Assembly: GCA_036803245.1 (NCBI GenBank)
Contig: DAIRUQ010000005.1
Location: forward strand, 1-50,401
Source: DAIRUQ01 sp036803245
GTDB taxonomy: Bacteria; Chloroflexota; Anaerolineae; UBA1429
Length of the DNA stretch: 50,401 bases
Direction of reading: 5' to 3'
Part shown: piece by piece, positions 42,046 to 50,009 of the stretch
How the letters are laid out: each line of letters starts with the position of its first letter
How positions within the stretch are numbered: position 1 is the stretch's first letter
Notes under the pieces: generated by a model
What the model saw: only the letters and a program-made list of their open reading frames with translations
The model's database searches: none
Told to the model about the DNA's origin: nothing
Program-made: the position numbers and the translations under genes

Positions 42046-43074
42046 ATGCTGACCAGTGAGTTTGACTATGCCCTGCCCGAGGAGCTGATCGCGCAGCATC
42101 CGGTCGAGCCAAGAAGCACCTCGCGCATGCTGGTGGTGGATCGCGCCACCGGCGATCTGGCACACCGCCAGTTCGCCGACATTCTGGACTATTTACGGCC
42201 GGGCGATGTGTTGGTGGTGAATGAAACCCGGGTGATCCCGGCGCGCCTGAAAGCCCACAAGCTGCCCACCGGTGGCAAAGTCGAGCTCTTGCTTCTAGCC
42301 CGCCGCGACGCCCTCCACTGGGAGGCGCTCGTCAAGGGGCGACGCGTGGGCATCGGCCAGCGTCTCGCCATCGGCACGGCAGAATCGTCCAGCGCAACCG
42401 CTATCGTGGAGGCGATCACGGCGTCGGGCGGTCGGCTCTTGCGCCTGGAAAAGCCCCTGGAGGAGCAGCTCGACCAGCTGGGCACCATTCCCCTCCCGCC
42501 CTACATTCATGCGCCACTGGAGAACCCCGAGCGCTATCAGACGGTGTACGCCCGCGTCAAGGGCTCAGCGGCCGCGCCGACTGCGGGCCTGCATTGGACG
42601 CCCGAGCTGATCCAGCAAGCGACCGACCGAGGCGTGCAGTGGGAGCGCGTGCTGCTGCACATCGGCCTGGACACCTTTCGCCCCGTTCATGAGGAACGAG
42701 TCGAGGATCACGCCATCCATACCGAGTACTGCCGCCTCGATGAGGCCACCTGCCAGCGCCTCAACCAGGCCAAGTCTGAGGGACGCCGCCTGGTAGCCGT
42801 GGGCACCACCAGCGTGCGCGTGCTGGAATCTGCCGCACAGGGAGAGGAGGGCGCCATACGCCCCCTCGACGGCCCTACAGCCCTCTTTATCAAGCCAGGC
42901 TATCGGTTTCGGGCAGTGGACGCCCTGCTGACCAACTTTCACCTGCCGCGATCCACCCTGCTGATGCTAGTGTCGGCCCTGGCTGGCACGGAGCTGATTC
43001 GTCGCGCCTATGGCGAGGCTGTTCAGCAGCGCTACCGCTTCTACAGCTTTGGCGACGCCATGCTGATCCTCTAG
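42046..43074 (+). CDS. queA: S-adenosylmethionine:tRNA ribosyltransferase-isomerase QueA
   Basis: Transfers and rearranges the ribose of SAM onto 7-aminomethyl-deazaguanine in tRNA, forming epoxyqueuosine, the substrate of QueH encoded next to it. The 342-residue product has the family start FDYALPEELIAQHPVEPR, DVLVVNETRVIPARL, the TAGLHWTPEL loop, LHIGLDTFRPV and FHLPRSTLLMLVSALAG. The ATG is at 42046; a longer in-frame stretch upstream lies inside queH and shows no similarity. Length is typical. A hairpin follows. Confidence 0.98.
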   Translation: MLTSEFDYALPEELIAQHPVEPRSTSRMLVVDRATGDLAHRQFADILDYLRPGDVLVVNETRVIPARLKAHKLPTGGKVELLLLARRDALHWEALVKGRRVGIGQRLAIGTAESSSATAIVEAITASGGRLLRLEKPLEEQLDQLGTIPLPPYIHAPLENPERYQTVYARVKGSAAAPTAGLHWTPELIQQATDRGVQWERVLLHIGLDTFRPVHEERVEDHAIHTEYCRLDEATCQRLNQAKSEGRRLVAVGTTSVRVLESAAQGEEGAIRPLDGPTALFIKPGYRFRAVDALLTNFHLPRSTLLMLVSALAGTELIRRAYGEAVQQRYRFYSFGDAMLIL

Positions 43075-43098
43075 TCGCCACAGGCCCCACACGCAACG

Positions 43099-43130
43099 CG
43101 AGGGCAGAGGTGGTAGCACCCCCGCCCTCG
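43099..43130. terminator. Bidirectional hairpin between queA and the alpha-oxoamine synthase
   Basis: CGAGGGC and GCCCTCG pair over 7 bp, with a nested GGTG/CACC helix in the loop. It lies between two converging genes and can serve both. No clear T-tract. Confidence 0.5.
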
Positions 43131-43149
43131 TCGCGTCTACCGTGTCTGG

Positions 43150-44325
43150 CTAGATGATCTCTAGCTCTTTGCCGACTTGACCAAAGATGTCGAGCACGCG
43201 GTCCATCTGCTCGTCGGTATGGGTGGCCATATAGCTGGTACGAAGCAGCGACAGATTGGGCGGCACCGCTGGCGGCACCACAGGGTTCACATAGATCCCC
43301 GCCTCGAACAGAGATCGCCAAAACGCAAAGGTCTTTTGGTCGTCGCCGATAATGATGGGGATGATGGGCGTCTCGCTGGCGCCCACGTTGAACCCCAGTG
43401 AGCGAAATCCCTCGCGCATCTTGCGAGCGATGGCGTGCAGTCGATCCACGCGCTCGGGCTCCTCGATCAGCACGTGAAGGGCGGCCAGAACGGCGGCGGT
43501 ATTGGCGGGCGGCATGCTAGCGCTAAAGATCAACGAGCGAGCATGGTGCTTGATATAGTCGATCACGGGGGCGGCCCCGAGGATCACCCCGCCCAGCGAC
43601 GCGAATGACTTGCTAAAGGTGCCCATGGTGAGGTCCACCGCGTCGGTCAGGCCATGGTGTGCGGCCGTGCCGCGTCCGTGGGCTAGCACGCCCAACGAAT
43701 GCGCATCATCGACCATCAAGCGAGCGCCCCACTCTTGGCAGAGCGCCACGATCTCGGGCAGAGGCGCGATATCGCCACCCATGCTAAAAACACCGTCCAC
43801 CACCACCAGCTTGGGCATCTCCGCTACGCTCTCGAGCACAAAGGCGAGGTGCCCCATGTCGTTGTGCCGAAACCGCTTCATCTCGCCGAACGCCAGGCGG
43901 CATCCATCGACGATACTGGCGTGGTCCTCGCGATCGGTGATGACCACATCGCCACGACCCACCAGCGCCGAGATGGTGCCGAGGTTGGTCTGCATGCCCG
44001 TGCTAAAGACCAGGCCCGCCTCCGTGCCCACAAACGCCGCCAGCTCGTGCTCTAGCTGCTCGTGCATGGCCAGGTTCCCATTCAGAAAACGAGAGCCCGT
44101 GCAGCTGGTGCCAAAGCGCCGCGTCGCATCGATGGCGGCCTCGCGCACCTTGGGGTGGGTAGTCAGCCCGAGATAGTTGTTCGACCCTATCATGATCATG
44201 CGCTTGCCGTTGATCACGACCTCGGTGCCCTCCGTATCATCCAGCGGGATGAAATACGGATAGAGGCCCAAGGCCCGCATATCCTCGGCGCGTGAAAAGC
44301 TCCCGCACTTGGCGAACAGATCCAT
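43150..44325 (-). CDS. PLP-dependent alpha-oxoamine synthase (KBL/BioF/serine palmitoyltransferase-like)
   Basis: A 391-residue fold-type I PLP enzyme. PLP ligand Lys239 sits in TMGTFSKSFASLGG, the ring-stacking His135 in DREDHASIVDGC, and the pocket Asp in MVDDAHSLGVL; SNNYLGLTTHP and GTSCTGSRFLNGN mark the alpha-oxoamine synthase family. The family joins an amino acid and an acyl-CoA: glycine with acetyl-CoA (KBL), alanine with pimeloyl-CoA (BioF) or serine with palmitoyl-CoA (SPT). The GTFSKSFAS stretch is closest to SPT-type sequences as I remember them, but no neighbour settles the substrate. GGGGAG precedes the ATG. Single gene. Confidence 0.9.
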   Translation of the reverse strand: MDLFAKCGSFSRAEDMRALGLYPYFIPLDDTEGTEVVINGKRMIMIGSNNYLGLTTHPKVREAAIDATRRFGTSCTGSRFLNGNLAMHEQLEHELAAFVGTEAGLVFSTGMQTNLGTISALVGRGDVVITDREDHASIVDGCRLAFGEMKRFRHNDMGHLAFVLESVAEMPKLVVVDGVFSMGGDIAPLPEIVALCQEWGARLMVDDAHSLGVLAHGRGTAAHHGLTDAVDLTMGTFSKSFASLGGVILGAAPVIDYIKHHARSLIFSASMPPANTAAVLAALHVLIEEPERVDRLHAIARKMREGFRSLGFNVGASETPIIPIIIGDDQKTFAFWRSLFEAGIYVNPVVPPAVPPNLSLLRTSYMATHTDEQMDRVLDIFGQVGKELEII

Positions 44326-44376
44326 AGCATCTCCCCCCTGGCCTCAACGGCGAGCGGATACGGCAATGTCCAGGGC

Positions 44377-44382
44377 ATTATA
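44377..44382 (-). promoter_or_regulatory. -10 element upstream of the alpha-oxoamine synthase
   Basis: Perfect TATAAT on the minus strand, about 52 nt before the ATG. No good -35 at 16-18 bp. Confidence 0.35.
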
Positions 44383-44439
44383 CCCGTGACTCTCGCAAAA
44401 GCGCTAATGGGCCCGCACAAGGCAAATCCGTGCATCTTT

Positions 44440-44467
44440 TTGACCTTATGCAAAGTGATGGTAGAAT
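44440..44467 (+). promoter_or_regulatory. Extended -10 promoter for the tyrosine recombinase gene
   Basis: TTGACC, 16 bp, TAGAAT preceded by TGG; about 36 nt ahead of the start would begin transcription. The ATG is at 44510 with GGAGGGGGC before it. Confidence 0.65.
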
Positions 44468-44509
44468 GGCGCCAAGCTACGGTCGGGCAGGTACTGGAGG
44501 GGGCAAGCA

Positions 44510-45403
44510 ATGCTCGAGCACATCGAGCGATTTCTTCAGGTGTTGGCCAAAGAAAAGGGCTATGCCAGCAACACGATTGTGGCTTATCGCAACGACCTCA
44601 CCCAGTTCCACCAGTTCGCATCGGAAACCTGCCAGCGATCGGCGTGGGCCGAGGTGGCAGAGCACGATCTCGAGCACTATCTAGACTGCCTGCGCGAGGA
44701 CCACGAGTATGCCACCGCAACGGTGGCTCGCAAGGTGGCCGCCGTCAAGTCCTTTTTCCACCATCTGGCCTCTGAGGGGATCCTCACGCAGGATCCGACC
44801 AAGGAGATGGATTCGCCTCACGTCCGCAAGTACACGCCCGTCTCGCTTACCGAGAGCGAGGTCAAGCAGTTGCTCCGAGCGCCCCTGCAAAGCAACGGAG
44901 CCCGCAGCCTGCGCGACGCCGCCCTGCTCGAGCTCTTGTATGCCACGGGGATGCGGGTTAGCGAAATCGTCAGCCTCGACCTCGACCAGATCGATCTGGA
45001 ACGCGGCAGTGTCCACTGCAGGGCCAGGAATCGCCAAAAGGACCGCGTGCTGCCCTTTTACCCGCGCGCGGCCGACGCCTTGCATGCCTATCTCACGGAC
45101 GGCCGCCCCAGCCTGGTGCGCGACAATGACGAGGACGCCCTCTTTTTGAACCATCGAGGCCAGCGCCTGACGCGCCAGGGCCTTTGGCTGATCATCAAGC
45201 GCTATGTGAAGCAAACGGGCATCAGAACTGCGGTGACTCCTCACACCCTGCGCCACTCGTTCGCGCGACACATGCTGAACGGTGGCGCGGACGTGCACGA
45301 GGTGCAAGGGTTGCTCGGGCACGCCAATGTGTCCACCACGCAGGTCTACACCCAAGCGCAGGTGCGCGCCGCGTACGAAGAGGCCCATCCGCGCTCCACT
45401 TAG
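44510..45403 (+). CDS. xerD: XerC/XerD-type tyrosine recombinase
   Basis: A 297-residue site-specific recombinase. The N-terminal SAM-like core-binding domain (about 1-90) is followed by the catalytic domain with the full set: Arg149 (TGMRVSE), Lys177 (RNRQKDR), His245/Arg248 (HTLRHSF), His271 (LLGHANVSTTQ) and nucleophile Tyr280. Xer proteins resolve chromosome dimers at dif. The length, the LLGHANVSTTQVYT end and housekeeping neighbours (PNP next) favour the chromosomal enzyme over an integrase from a mobile element; no attachment sites were seen. XerC and XerD cannot be told apart with certainty. Confidence 0.93.
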   Translation: MLEHIERFLQVLAKEKGYASNTIVAYRNDLTQFHQFASETCQRSAWAEVAEHDLEHYLDCLREDHEYATATVARKVAAVKSFFHHLASEGILTQDPTKEMDSPHVRKYTPVSLTESEVKQLLRAPLQSNGARSLRDAALLELLYATGMRVSEIVSLDLDQIDLERGSVHCRARNRQKDRVLPFYPRAADALHAYLTDGRPSLVRDNDEDALFLNHRGQRLTRQGLWLIIKRYVKQTGIRTAVTPHTLRHSFARHMLNGGADVHEVQGLLGHANVSTTQVYTQAQVRAAYEEAHPRST

Positions 45404-45469
45404 CGCCTGCCTGCGCCGCGACGTTGGTCGTCTCTATTCGTCTCACCAAGCCAGAGAGGCGCATCCATC

Positions 45470-46327
45470 ATGCATGCTGACTCCCGAATGGCTTTGGAGG
45501 CCGCCGAGTTCGTGCAGGCCCGTCTTCGGCGCCGCCCCACGGCAGCTGTAATCCTCGGCTCGGGCCTGGGCGCCTTGGCCGAACGCGTGCAGGATCCTGC
45601 CATCATTCCCTATGCCGAGATCCCCCACTTTCCCGCATCCACCGTCCCAGGCCACGCTGGCCGCCTCGTGGTTGGTGAACTCGGCGCCACCGTGACGGCC
45701 ATCATGCAAGGTCGGGTGCATTTCTACGAGGGCTATAGCCCCTCTCAGGTAACCCTGCCCATTCGGCTGTTGCACCACCTGGGCGTTCAGACGCTCGTGG
45801 TCACCAATGCGGCGGGAGGCATCGGTCGTCATCTCGCGGTAGGAGATCTGATGGCCATCGTCGATCATATCAACCTACCAGGGCTGTCGGGCAACCACCC
45901 CTTGCGGGGGCCAAACGACGACGCGCTGGGTCCCCGTTTTCCCGAGATGTCTACCGCTTACGACCGCGACCTCCTGGCCACACTGCGAGCCTGCGCCCAC
46001 AAGCGGAACATCCCCCTCAAAGAGGGCGTCTATGTCATGGTCTCGGGGCCAAGTTTTGAGACGCCCGCCGAGGTCCGCTTCTTGCGAACCATCGGCGCCG
46101 ACGCGGTGGGCATGTCCACCGTCCCCGAGGTGGTAGTGGCCCGCCATGCTGGCATGCGGGTGCTGGCCGTCTCCTTGATCACCAACATCGCGGTGGATAG
46201 CTTGGCCTCGGCCGACGTTGCCAGCCACGAGGAGGTGCTCTCGGCGGGCGATCAGGCTCTCCCGCGACTGGCAGCGCTCGTCGAAGACATCCTGCGGCAA
46301 CCGACGCCCCCCACGCTGGAGAAGTAG
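45470..46327 (+). CDS. punA: Purine nucleoside phosphorylase, trimeric class
   Basis: Splits purine nucleosides with phosphate into base and ribose-1-phosphate. The 285-residue product has GSGLG (30-34), the phosphate-site QGRVHFYEGY, VTNAAGGIG, GPSFETPAEVRFLR with the base-binding Glu, MSTVPEVVVARH and SLITN. The Asn in SLITN is the residue that marks 6-oxopurine specificity (inosine, guanosine); adenosine-type phosphorylases such as MTAP have Asp there. GAGAGG precedes the ATG at 45470. The MtaD-type deaminase two genes on would feed it 6-oxo nucleosides. Confidence 0.96.
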   Translation: MHADSRMALEAAEFVQARLRRRPTAAVILGSGLGALAERVQDPAIIPYAEIPHFPASTVPGHAGRLVVGELGATVTAIMQGRVHFYEGYSPSQVTLPIRLLHHLGVQTLVVTNAAGGIGRHLAVGDLMAIVDHINLPGLSGNHPLRGPNDDALGPRFPEMSTAYDRDLLATLRACAHKRNIPLKEGVYVMVSGPSFETPAEVRFLRTIGADAVGMSTVPEVVVARHAGMRVLAVSLITNIAVDSLASADVASHEEVLSAGDQALPRLAALVEDILRQPTPPTLEK

Positions 46328-46330
46328 CGG

Positions 46331-47089
46331 GTGTTCGATATCGTCAACAGCTTGTTCAACCTGATCGATCAGCACGCGATCTGGCTCTACCTGGGGTGCC
46401 TGCTTCTGGCGCTCTACTATCTACGGGTCTATCTGACCGCCCACCGTGACCGAACCAATACCATCTTTACCATCGAAAAAGAGATGGCCACCCATCGGCA
46501 GGGCCGAGCCATGTCTGGCATCGGCGTCGCACTGGGCATCGCGGCCGTGATCACTGGCGTCAAGTACTATGTGGTGCCCAATGTGGACGTGGCCCAGCTC
46601 GCCCCTCCCACACCGACCATGACGTTCACGCCGCCCACCGTCGCAGCGCCGACGACCACGCCCACGCCGGTCACGCCTACCGCAACGCCGCGCCCCATGC
46701 CGACCACGGCGCCGGCTGCCACGATTGCCGTGGTGGCCAATCCGCCCGAGCAGCCGACGGCTCAGCCGGCCGTTTCATGCGCCAACCCGAACGTATGCAT
46801 CACCTCGCCGGCTGCCAACGCGGTGGTCTCGGGATCGGTGCCAATCAGCGGCACGGCCGCCGGTGACCGTTTCCAGTTCTTCAAGATCGAGTACAGCCAG
46901 GGCGAAACACCGAGCGGGTGGAACGTCTATGGCGATCTCCGCCGCCAACCCGTCGCGCAAGGCAACCTGGGCACGTTCAACTCGACCGCCTTTGCGAACG
47001 GCGTCTACTGGCTGCAACTGGTGGTCGTTGACGAAACCGGCAACTTTGGAGAGCCGCACCGCATTCGTATCGTGATCCAAAACGACTGA
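46331..47089 (+). CDS. Membrane protein with Pro/Thr linker and C-terminal Ig-like domain
   Basis: A 252-residue protein starting with GTG, 3 bp after the PNP stop. Two membrane segments (about 16-36 and 62-82) bracket a basic cytoplasmic loop. A Pro/Thr-rich linker (about 92-145) leads to an Ig-like beta-sandwich (about 148-252) with ITSPAANAVVSGSVPISGTA, TPSGWNVYG and FANGVYWLQLVVVDETGN. Domains of this kind occur at the ends of penicillin-binding and surface proteins. I do not know its function; its place in a nucleoside-salvage operon may be chance. Confidence 0.8.
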   Translation: MFDIVNSLFNLIDQHAIWLYLGCLLLALYYLRVYLTAHRDRTNTIFTIEKEMATHRQGRAMSGIGVALGIAAVITGVKYYVVPNVDVAQLAPPTPTMTFTPPTVAAPTTTPTPVTPTATPRPMPTTAPAATIAVVANPPEQPTAQPAVSCANPNVCITSPAANAVVSGSVPISGTAAGDRFQFFKIEYSQGETPSGWNVYGDLRRQPVAQGNLGTFNSTAFANGVYWLQLVVVDETGNFGEPHRIRIVIQND

Positions 47090-47141
47090 CCGGCAGCAGG
47101 ACCACACCAGTGCGGTGCCACGACACCATGGAGGTGATGCG

Positions 47142-49139
47142 ATGACAGGCTCTTCACAACCAAGCCAGCAGGTCGACACCATCCTGCGAGGCGGCACGGT
47201 ACTCACCATGAACCCGGATCGCACCATCTATGCGCCGGGTTCCGTCGCAGTTTTGGGGGATGCCATCGTCGCTGTCGGGCCCGTCGCCGAGATCGACGCC
47301 GCCTACGCGGCTACAGAGATTATCGACTGCAGCGACCACATCGTTATGCCCGGGCTGATTAACACGCACACGCACGCGCCCATGGCCCTCCTGCGCGGCC
47401 TTGCCGACGACCTCCGACTCGATGTTTGGCTCCATGGCTATATCCTGCCGGTAGAGCGCGAGTTCGTGAATCCCGAGTTCAGCTTTCTGGGGACGCTGCT
47501 CTCGTGCGCCGAGATGCTCCGTGGCGGGGTCACCACCTTTGTGGACATGTACTATCACGAAGAAGAGGTGGCCTGGGCAGCCGTGCAGGCTGGCATGCGC
47601 GGCGTCTGCGGCGAGACCGTCGTCAAGCTCCCGACCCCCGATGCCGCCGCCTTTGAGCAAGGGCTCACCTACTTATCGGACCTGATCGCGCACTGGGAAG
47701 GACACGATCTGATCGTCGCTGTGCCCGCGCCACATTCCATCTACCTCACCACACCCGAGATTCTGCGCGAGACCACCGCCATCGCCTTGCAGCACGATGT
47801 GCCCCAGCTCATCCACGTCTCCGAGACGGCCGGTGAGGTCGATGACTGGATCACCGCCACCACCCGTCGCCCGGTCCGCTGGCTGGAAGAGCGCGGCATT
47901 CTCGAATCCAAGGTGGTGGCCGCCCACTGCGTGCACGTCAACCGCGAGGAAGCCCTCCTACTGGCCGAGACGGGCACCGGCGTCGCGCACAACCCAACCA
48001 GCAACCTAAAGCTGGCTAGTGGCATAGCCCCGGTTTGGTCGATGATCGAGGCGGGCGTGCATGTCGGCGTCGGCACCGACGGGTGCGCCAGCAACAATGA
48101 TCTGGACATGTTCGAGGAGATGAGGCTAGCCGCCTTGCTGGCCAAGGGCGTCGGCGGCAGCCCAGTGGCGCTCCCCGCTGAGGACGCGGTCGCCATGGCC
48201 ACCATCGAGGGCGCGCGCGCCGTCTTTCTCGATCACCTCACCGGATCCCTCGAACCTGGCAAGCGAGCCGACCTGATCGTCCTAGACATGTCGCGGACGC
48301 ATAGCCTGCCCCACTTTCAGACCACGGGGCTGAATGTGTATTCGCGCATCGTCTACGCGTCACACCGCGAGGATGTGCGCGATGTATTTGTCAATGGCAA
48401 GCAGATCGTCCGTGATCGGGCCCTGCTTACCGTAGACGAGTCGCAGATCCTCGAGCAAACGCGCGACATGGCCCAACGCATCAATGCCTTTTTCGTCGCG
48501 CGCGAGGAGAGCGTCCTCGACAAGCTGATAGATATCGGTGGGCTCGAGCAGCAAGAGACGTTCGAGATCCAGGCCAAAGGCATTGCTCCCGAGGGCTTTG
48601 ATCCCGCCAAGGCCCTCAACACCCCAGAGATCACGATCACCGTTCACAGCTCGCGCGACCAGTATGATACCTACATGTTCTTTGGGGATGGCCAGGGCGA
48701 GCGGCTTCGTTACCGCGAGGACAATGTTCTGGAGCCTGGAGGCGAGATCCAGCCCATCTATACGCTGACCTTGATGGGGCCTGCAAAGGAGGCCGAGCTC
48801 GAGAACAGCGTGGTGCTTAGCCGCGCTCGCTACACCGCCCCTGCCGATCGCAGCCTCCGCTTCTATCGCGAGTACTTTGCGCCCACCGCCATCCGCGAGG
48901 TGTCCAAACATCGCGAGCGCTACCACATTCGGTACAAGGGCGTGGACTTGGCCGTCAACGTCGATCGGATCACGGCGCCACCCCAGCCCAAGCTCTATAT
49001 CGAGATCAAGAGCCGCACGTGGTCACAACAGGACGCCTACCGCAAAGCCTCTCTGATCGGAGAGCTGCTGCACCTTCTCGGCTCCCAGCCTGAGGACATG
49101 CTCGGGCAAGAGTACGTCGACCTGGTCAGCACCGATTAG
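47142..49139 (+). CDS. MtaD-type MTA/SAH/adenosine deaminase fused to a CYTH domain
   Basis: A 665-residue fusion. Residues 11-450 form an amidohydrolase with metal ligands His76/His78 (NTHTHAP), His225/Glu228 (HVSETAGE), His262 (AAHCVH) and Asp313 (GTDGCASNND), the pattern of 5-methylthioadenosine/S-adenosylhomocysteine deaminases. Residues about 495-660 look like a CYTH triphosphate tunnel: LRYRED (522-527), LSRARYTAP (559-567), KHRERYHIRYKG (589-600), VNVDRI and KLYIEIKSR (617-625) supply alternating Arg/Lys and acidic residues. CYTH proteins bind triphosphates or polyphosphate (adenylate cyclase, thiamine triphosphatase). The ATG at 47142 has GGAGGTGAT just upstream. Deaminated nucleoside would suit the PNP upstream. 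The CYTH half is inferred from pattern alone. Confidence 0.85.
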   Translation: MTGSSQPSQQVDTILRGGTVLTMNPDRTIYAPGSVAVLGDAIVAVGPVAEIDAAYAATEIIDCSDHIVMPGLINTHTHAPMALLRGLADDLRLDVWLHGYILPVEREFVNPEFSFLGTLLSCAEMLRGGVTTFVDMYYHEEEVAWAAVQAGMRGVCGETVVKLPTPDAAAFEQGLTYLSDLIAHWEGHDLIVAVPAPHSIYLTTPEILRETTAIALQHDVPQLIHVSETAGEVDDWITATTRRPVRWLEERGILESKVVAAHCVHVNREEALLLAETGTGVAHNPTSNLKLASGIAPVWSMIEAGVHVGVGTDGCASNNDLDMFEEMRLAALLAKGVGGSPVALPAEDAVAMATIEGARAVFLDHLTGSLEPGKRADLIVLDMSRTHSLPHFQTTGLNVYSRIVYASHREDVRDVFVNGKQIVRDRALLTVDESQILEQTRDMAQRINAFFVAREESVLDKLIDIGGLEQQETFEIQAKGIAPEGFDPAKALNTPEITITVHSSRDQYDTYMFFGDGQGERLRYREDNVLEPGGEIQPIYTLTLMGPAKEAELENSVVLSRARYTAPADRSLRFYREYFAPTAIREVSKHRERYHIRYKGVDLAVNVDRITAPPQPKLYIEIKSRTWSQQDAYRKASLIGELLHLLGSQPEDMLGQEYVDLVSTD

Positions 49140-49157
49140 CCGAAACGAGGATTGTTC

Positions 49158-50009
49158 ATGACCCAGGAATCGGCCCAACACCTACGCTACCTAGCCGCCC
49201 AGATGCGGCTGCACATCATCGACATGATGGGAGCGGGCAAGGCCCACCACTTTGGCGGGTCGCTATCCGCCACCGACATGGTGACAGCCATCTACTTTTA
49301 CGCGATGCGCTACGACCCGTCGGAACCGCGCTGGCCCGACCGCGACCGTTTCCTCATGTCCAAGGGACACTGCGTCCCTGCCCAATATGCCGCCCTGGCC
49401 ATGCTGGGCGTGCTCGACGCTGCCGAGCTCCCTGGCCTCAAGACGCTCGGCTGTCGCCTGCAGGGTCACCCCGCCATGCAGCTAACGCCTGGCATCGAGG
49501 GCTGCACTGGCTCGCTGGGACACGGCCTCTCCTACGCCAACGGCATGGCCCTGGCGGCCCGCGTGCTCGCCAGCGACTATCGCGTCTACTGCCTGCTGGG
49601 TGACGGCGAGACCCAGGAGGGCCAGGTCTGGGAAGCCGCCATGACCGCCGCCCAGCACCGACTGAGCAACCTGACGGCGGTCATCGACCGCAACCGCCTC
49701 AAGGCCATGGACGCCGCAGACACCGCCAAACCGATGGAGCCCATGGCCGAGCGCTGGCGCAGCTTTGGCTGGCGCGTGCGCGAGATCGATGGCCACGACA
49801 TGGCCGCCATCTGCGACGCGCTCGATTGGGCTCGGGCCAGCGACGGTCCACCCTCGTTGTTGATCGCCCACACGGTCAAGGGCAAAGGCATCGCCTTTAT
49901 CGAGAACGATCCAGCCTATCACAACGCCATCCTAACCGAGGAGCAGATCGCGCAAGCACGCGCCGCCCAAGAGCAGCTGCGCCAACAGCTTGGCCAGGAG
50001 GCGAAATGA
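49158..50009 (+). CDS. Transketolase N-terminal (TPP-binding) subunit
   Basis: A 283-residue protein equal to the N-terminal third of transketolase. The TPP/Mg motif is GDGETQEGQVWEAAMTA followed by DRNRLKAMD, and SKGHCVPAQYA and GSLGHGLSYANGMA are the substrate-side loops. Split transketolases work as a pair with the C-terminal subunit, encoded directly after it with a 4-bp ATGA overlap. The reaction moves two-carbon units between sugar phosphates; some split forms act in aromatic or secondary pathways. The ATG at 49158 follows GAGG by 8 nt, 18 bp after the deaminase gene. Confidence 0.93.
   Translation: MTQESAQHLRYLAAQMRLHIIDMMGAGKAHHFGGSLSATDMVTAIYFYAMRYDPSEPRWPDRDRFLMSKGHCVPAQYAALAMLGVLDAAELPGLKTLGCRLQGHPAMQLTPGIEGCTGSLGHGLSYANGMALAARVLASDYRVYCLLGDGETQEGQVWEAAMTAAQHRLSNLTAVIDRNRLKAMDAADTAKPMEPMAERWRSFGWRVREIDGHDMAAICDALDWARASDGPPSLLIAHTVKGKGIAFIENDPAYHNAILTEEQIAQARAAQEQLRQQLGQEAK

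Noticed and set aside
44510..45403. Tyrosine recombinase as the integrase of a genomic island
   Set aside because: Neighbours are housekeeping genes, length and motifs fit XerC/D, and no tRNA, direct repeats or phage genes are near.
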